From: Xanthobacteraceae bacterium
Lineage (GTDB): Bacteria; Pseudomonadota; Alphaproteobacteria; Rhizobiales; Xanthobacteraceae
Direction of reading: 5' to 3'
Length of the DNA: 7,104 nt
Assembly (NCBI GenBank): GCA_030039105.1
Contig: JASHQO010000489.1
Span: 1 to 7,104 of the forward strand
The position numbers and the translations under genes were made by a program. Shown in pieces: positions 6,321 through 7,104 of this stretch. Position 1 is the stretch's first letter. Every line of letters begins with the position of its first letter. The notes beneath the pieces are model-generated. The model was not told the DNA's origin and searched no databases. It was given only the letters and a program-made list of their open reading frames with translations.

Positions 6321-7104
6321 ATGAATAATTTGTGGCTTATCGTTGCCTGCGGCGTCCTCGCCATCATCTACGCCATCTGGGCGATCATCTCGGTATTGCG
6401 ATCCGATCCCGGCAGCGAAAGGATGCAAGAGATATCCGCGGCCGTGCGCGAGGGTGCGCAGGCTTATCTGCGGCGCCAGTACACCACCATCGCCGTCGTC
6501 GGCATCGTGATTTTCCTGATCATCGGCTATTTCCTCGGCTGGCTCGTCGCGGTCGGCTTTGCGGTGGGTGCCGTGCTGTCGGGCGCTGCCGGGTTCATCG
6601 GCATGAACGTCTCGGTGCGTGCCAACGCGCGCACCGCGCAGGCTTCGATAGGCTCGCTCGCCGGCGGGCTGGCGCTGGCTTTCCGCGCCGGCGCCAGCAC
6701 CGGTCTTCTGGTGGCCGGCCTCGCGCTTCTCAGCGTCACCCTCTATTTCGGCTTTCTCATCGGCACGCTGCATCTTGCTGCGGACGATAGAACGGTGACC
6801 AACGCCCTCGTTGCGCTCGGCTTCGGCGCATCGTTGATCTCGATTTTCGCGCGGCTCGGCGGCGGCATCTTCACAAAAAGCGCCGATGTCGGCGGCGACC
6901 TGGTCGGCAAGGTCGAAGCCGGAATCCCCGAGGATGATCCGCGCAATCCCGCCACTATCGCCGACAATGTCGGAGACAACGTCGGCGACTGCGCCGGGAT
7001 GGCCGCCGATCTGTTCGAAACCTACGTCGTCACCACGGTTGCCACCATGGTGCTTGGCGCGATCTTTGCCAGCACCTCCGGCGCCGACGCCGGCGTGCTG
7101 CTCA
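6321..7104 (+). CDS. hppA: H+-translocating membrane pyrophosphatase, 3'-truncated by window end
   Basis: The first 261 codons of a membrane-bound pyrophosphatase, which hydrolyses cytoplasmic PPi and pumps H+ across the inner membrane. Family members are about 660-720 residues, so roughly a third is visible. Seen in order: a first transmembrane segment (residues 4-25), the conserved VREGAQAYLRRQY (42-54), hydrophobic segments at about 57-95 and 125-150, then the catalytic loop: GGGIFTKSADVGGDLVGKVE (180-199, with K186, D189, D193 and K197), GIPEDDPRNP (201-210) and DNVGDNVGDCAGMAADLFE (215-233). The aspartates bind Mg-PPi. The site that separates K+-dependent from K+-independent enzymes lies beyond the window, so that type cannot be called. 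The ATG at 6321 has GGGGA eight bases upstream and starts the conserved hydrophobic N-terminus. It is divergent from the lipoprotein gene and probably monocistronic at its 5' end. Confidence 0.95.
   Translation, partial: MNNLWLIVACGVLAIIYAIWAIISVLRSDPGSERMQEISAAVREGAQAYLRRQYTTIAVVGIVIFLIIGYFLGWLVAVGFAVGAVLSGAAGFIGMNVSVRANARTAQASIGSLAGGLALAFRAGASTGLLVAGLALLSVTLYFGFLIGTLHLAADDRTVTNALVALGFGASLISIFARLGGGIFTKSADVGGDLVGKVEAGIPEDDPRNPATIADNVGDNVGDCAGMAADLFETYVVTTVATMVLGAIFASTSGADAGVLL

Noticed and set aside
5902..6324. Plus-strand open frame upstream of hppA
   Set aside because: Arg-rich, no ribosome binding site at its start, overlaps the hppA start and promoter region.

Overview
The window is GC-rich and its gene content points to an alphaproteobacterium, probably a Hyphomicrobiales member near the Bradyrhizobiaceae or Xanthobacteraceae. 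The clues are an Omp25/31-like surface barrel starting MKKLLLSSAAVIAL and an H+-pyrophosphatase with the DVGGDLVGKVEAGIPEDDPRNP signature. Small periplasmic or lipidated proteins of rhizobial style and REP-like repeats also fit. The assignment rests on family resemblance read by eye, not on a search.

Layout. Positions 1-1981 (+) hold the 3' four-fifths or so of a homodimeric, AceE-type 2-oxoacid dehydrogenase E1 (transketolase superfamily). It converges on a 540-residue outer-membrane barrel gene at 2087-3709 (-), whose mature part is a tandem duplication of one barrel domain. Upstream of that gene is a double-hairpin, REP-like palindrome (3854-3928). A stretch of about 400 bp (3999-4410) follows. 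It lacks a convincing gene but is packed with perfect inverted repeats, some mutually exclusive. It lies ahead of a small six-cysteine basic protein (4551-4829, +). Positions 4830-5131 carry no gene but include a 51-bp sequence resembling the 3' end of the E1 gene. Next come a small exported protein (5132-5527, +), a small lipoprotein (5604-5867, -), an unassigned intergenic region (5868-6320), and the first 261 codons of a membrane H+-translocating pyrophosphatase, hppA (6321 to the window end, +).

How the genes relate. Orientations alternate (+, -, +, +, -, +) and spacings are large, so this looks like independent transcription units rather than one pathway or operon. Two are metabolic or energetic genes (E1 and hppA). 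Between them lies a more variable segment rich in envelope proteins, repeats and short duplicated fragments, which suggests local rearrangement. I found no CRISPR array, transposase, tRNA, rRNA or obvious defence system. The observations most worth a second look are the double-barrel outer-membrane protein with repeated CPTC motifs, the hairpin-dense non-coding block with its Cys-rich neighbour, and the duplicated E1 tail.
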